Positions 63,474-64,000 of a DNA stretch of 64,000 bases are shown in pieces (the first letter of the stretch is position 1; each line of letters opens with the position of its first letter). The translations under genes and the position numbers were made by a program. The DNA comes from Sphaerotilus hippei (GTDB lineage Bacteria > Pseudomonadota > Gammaproteobacteria > Burkholderiales > Burkholderiaceae_C). The notes below the pieces were generated by a model that saw only the letters and a program-made list of their open reading frames with translations, was not told the DNA's origin and made no database searches. The DNA lies in NCBI RefSeq assembly GCF_003201595.1, contig NZ_QJJS01000010.1, forward strand, positions 62,001 through 126,000, in the 5' to 3' direction.

Positions 63474-64000
63474 ATGACACCTCTTCGTACTGCTGTCCCC
63501 GCGGGTCGCCTGCTTGTGCTGGCCGGCGTGTGCCTCTGGCTGGCCGGCTGCGCTTCGGGCGTGAAACCCCGCGCGCCGGTCGAGGACCGTTCCGTGCCGG
63601 TGCGCGCGGGCGCCTCTTCCACGCCCTCGGACCCGAATCGCCTGCCACCCGGCAGCGAGAACGCCGGCAAGCCCGGTTATTACATGGTCAAGCCGGGCGA
63701 CACCCTGATCCGCATCGGGCTGGAGACCGGGCAGAACTGGAAGGACCTGCAGCGCTGGAACACGCTGGACAACGCCGACCGCATCGAGGTCGGGCAGGTG
63801 CTGCGCGTGGTGCCGCCGGGGCTGGATCCGACCTCCAGCGCCAGCCGTCCGATCGGTGCGGCTCGCCTGCCCGAGCCGCGCCCGGCGCCGCTGCCGGCCT
63901 CGGGTGCCGCACCGGCCGCGCCGGTGGCGAGTGCTCCGGCCCCGACGCCGACCCCGGCGCCCGCCGCGCCGGCGGCCGCTCCCGACGATGACGGCATCAA
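63474..64000 (+). CDS. nlpD: LysM lipoprotein NlpD, cut by the window end
   Basis: The reading frame opens at ATG 63474 and is still open at the last base, so only about 175 residues are seen. A lipoprotein signal sequence ends with WLAGCASG, where Cys is the lipidation site. A LysM domain follows (YYMVKPGDTLIRIGLETGQN and WNTLDNADRIEVGQVLRV), which binds peptidoglycan, and then an Ala/Pro-rich linker. NlpD activates the amidase AmiC in cell division. The C-terminal M23 peptidase-like domain must lie beyond the window, with rpoS probably next. Confidence 0.9.
   Translation, partial: MTPLRTAVPAGRLLVLAGVCLWLAGCASGVKPRAPVEDRSVPVRAGASSTPSDPNRLPPGSENAGKPGYYMVKPGDTLIRIGLETGQNWKDLQRWNTLDNADRIEVGQVLRVVPPGLDPTSSASRPIGAARLPEPRPAPLPASGAAPAAPVASAPAPTPTPAPAAPAAAPDDDGI

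Noticed and set aside
1-64000. CRISPR array, insertion sequence, prophage or integrase
   Set aside because: No regularly spaced repeats, transposase, integrase or phage structural genes were recognised on either strand.

Overview
The window is high-GC chromosomal DNA with almost gap-free, operon-dense coding on both strands. Gene content and order point to a betaproteobacterium of the order Burkholderiales, probably from the Leptothrix/Sphaerotilus/Rubrivivax neighbourhood. The main clues are an EF-P with arginine at position 32 next to earP, a surE-pcm-nlpD block, a Bug-type tricarboxylate receptor, a large ppiD between two tRNAs, and several TRAP, phosphonate and hexuronate catabolic loci. 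The species assignment is inference. No insertion sequence, integrase, prophage, CRISPR array or rRNA was seen.

Layout. 1-4165: end of a 2-aminoethylphosphonate (AEP) uptake and catabolism operon (ABC ATPase tail, fused permease, phnX, an aminophosphonate-associated FAD oxidoreductase). 4315-5868: a chemoreceptor. 5974-8276: chrB-chrA chromate resistance behind a palindromic operator. 8317-16941: a divergent hexuronate/L-gulonate locus, with kdgK-rspB-manD-GntR regulator on the minus strand and uxuB-dctP-dctQM on the plus strand, sharing a repeated operator-like motif. 17168-17929: a class II glutamine amidotransferase. 18059-21424: an arsenic operon arsI-arsC-arsC-arsA without regulator or efflux pump. 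21553-25879: 3-dehydroshikimate dehydratase (quiC) with an MFS importer and a divergent IclR regulator. 26183-29648: amtB, followed by an overlapping NarL-type kinase/regulator pair on the other strand. 29649-34080: an AT-richer gene-poor stretch, a small unknown protein, an isochorismatase-like hydrolase, a frameshifted cyclopropane-fatty-acid synthase and a Crp/Fnr regulator. 34307-39692: a histidine-kinase homologue with a degraded ATP site, a phosphoribosyltransferase and a CheB-CheR-PAS fusion. 39730-47147: a D-hydroxyamino-acid locus (FAD oxidoreductase, amidase, DSD1-type PLP enzyme, Bug receptor, dsdA) with a divergent LysR regulator. 47259-52550: exbB-exbD-exbD-tonB plus a TonB-dependent receptor. 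52624-64000: housekeeping genes (efp, earP, uvrC, a lipoprotein, pgsA, HU, tRNA-Val, ppiD, tRNA-His, a LuxR regulator, surE, pcm, and nlpD cut by the window end).

How the genes fit together. Phosphonate, hexuronate, dehydroshikimate and D-amino-acid modules each pair transport with catabolism and mostly carry a linked regulator. This suggests a metabolically flexible heterotroph living on plant- or biofilm-derived compounds, with metal and metalloid defence. The most unusual points are the pump-less ars operon, the 4-bp duplication that breaks cfa, the kinase homologue lacking its N-box asparagine next to two perfect palindromes, and the repeated motif spaced about nine helical turns apart in the hexuronate divergent promoter. 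I found no clear previously undescribed multi-gene system. The novelty here lies in variant operons and regulatory sites.
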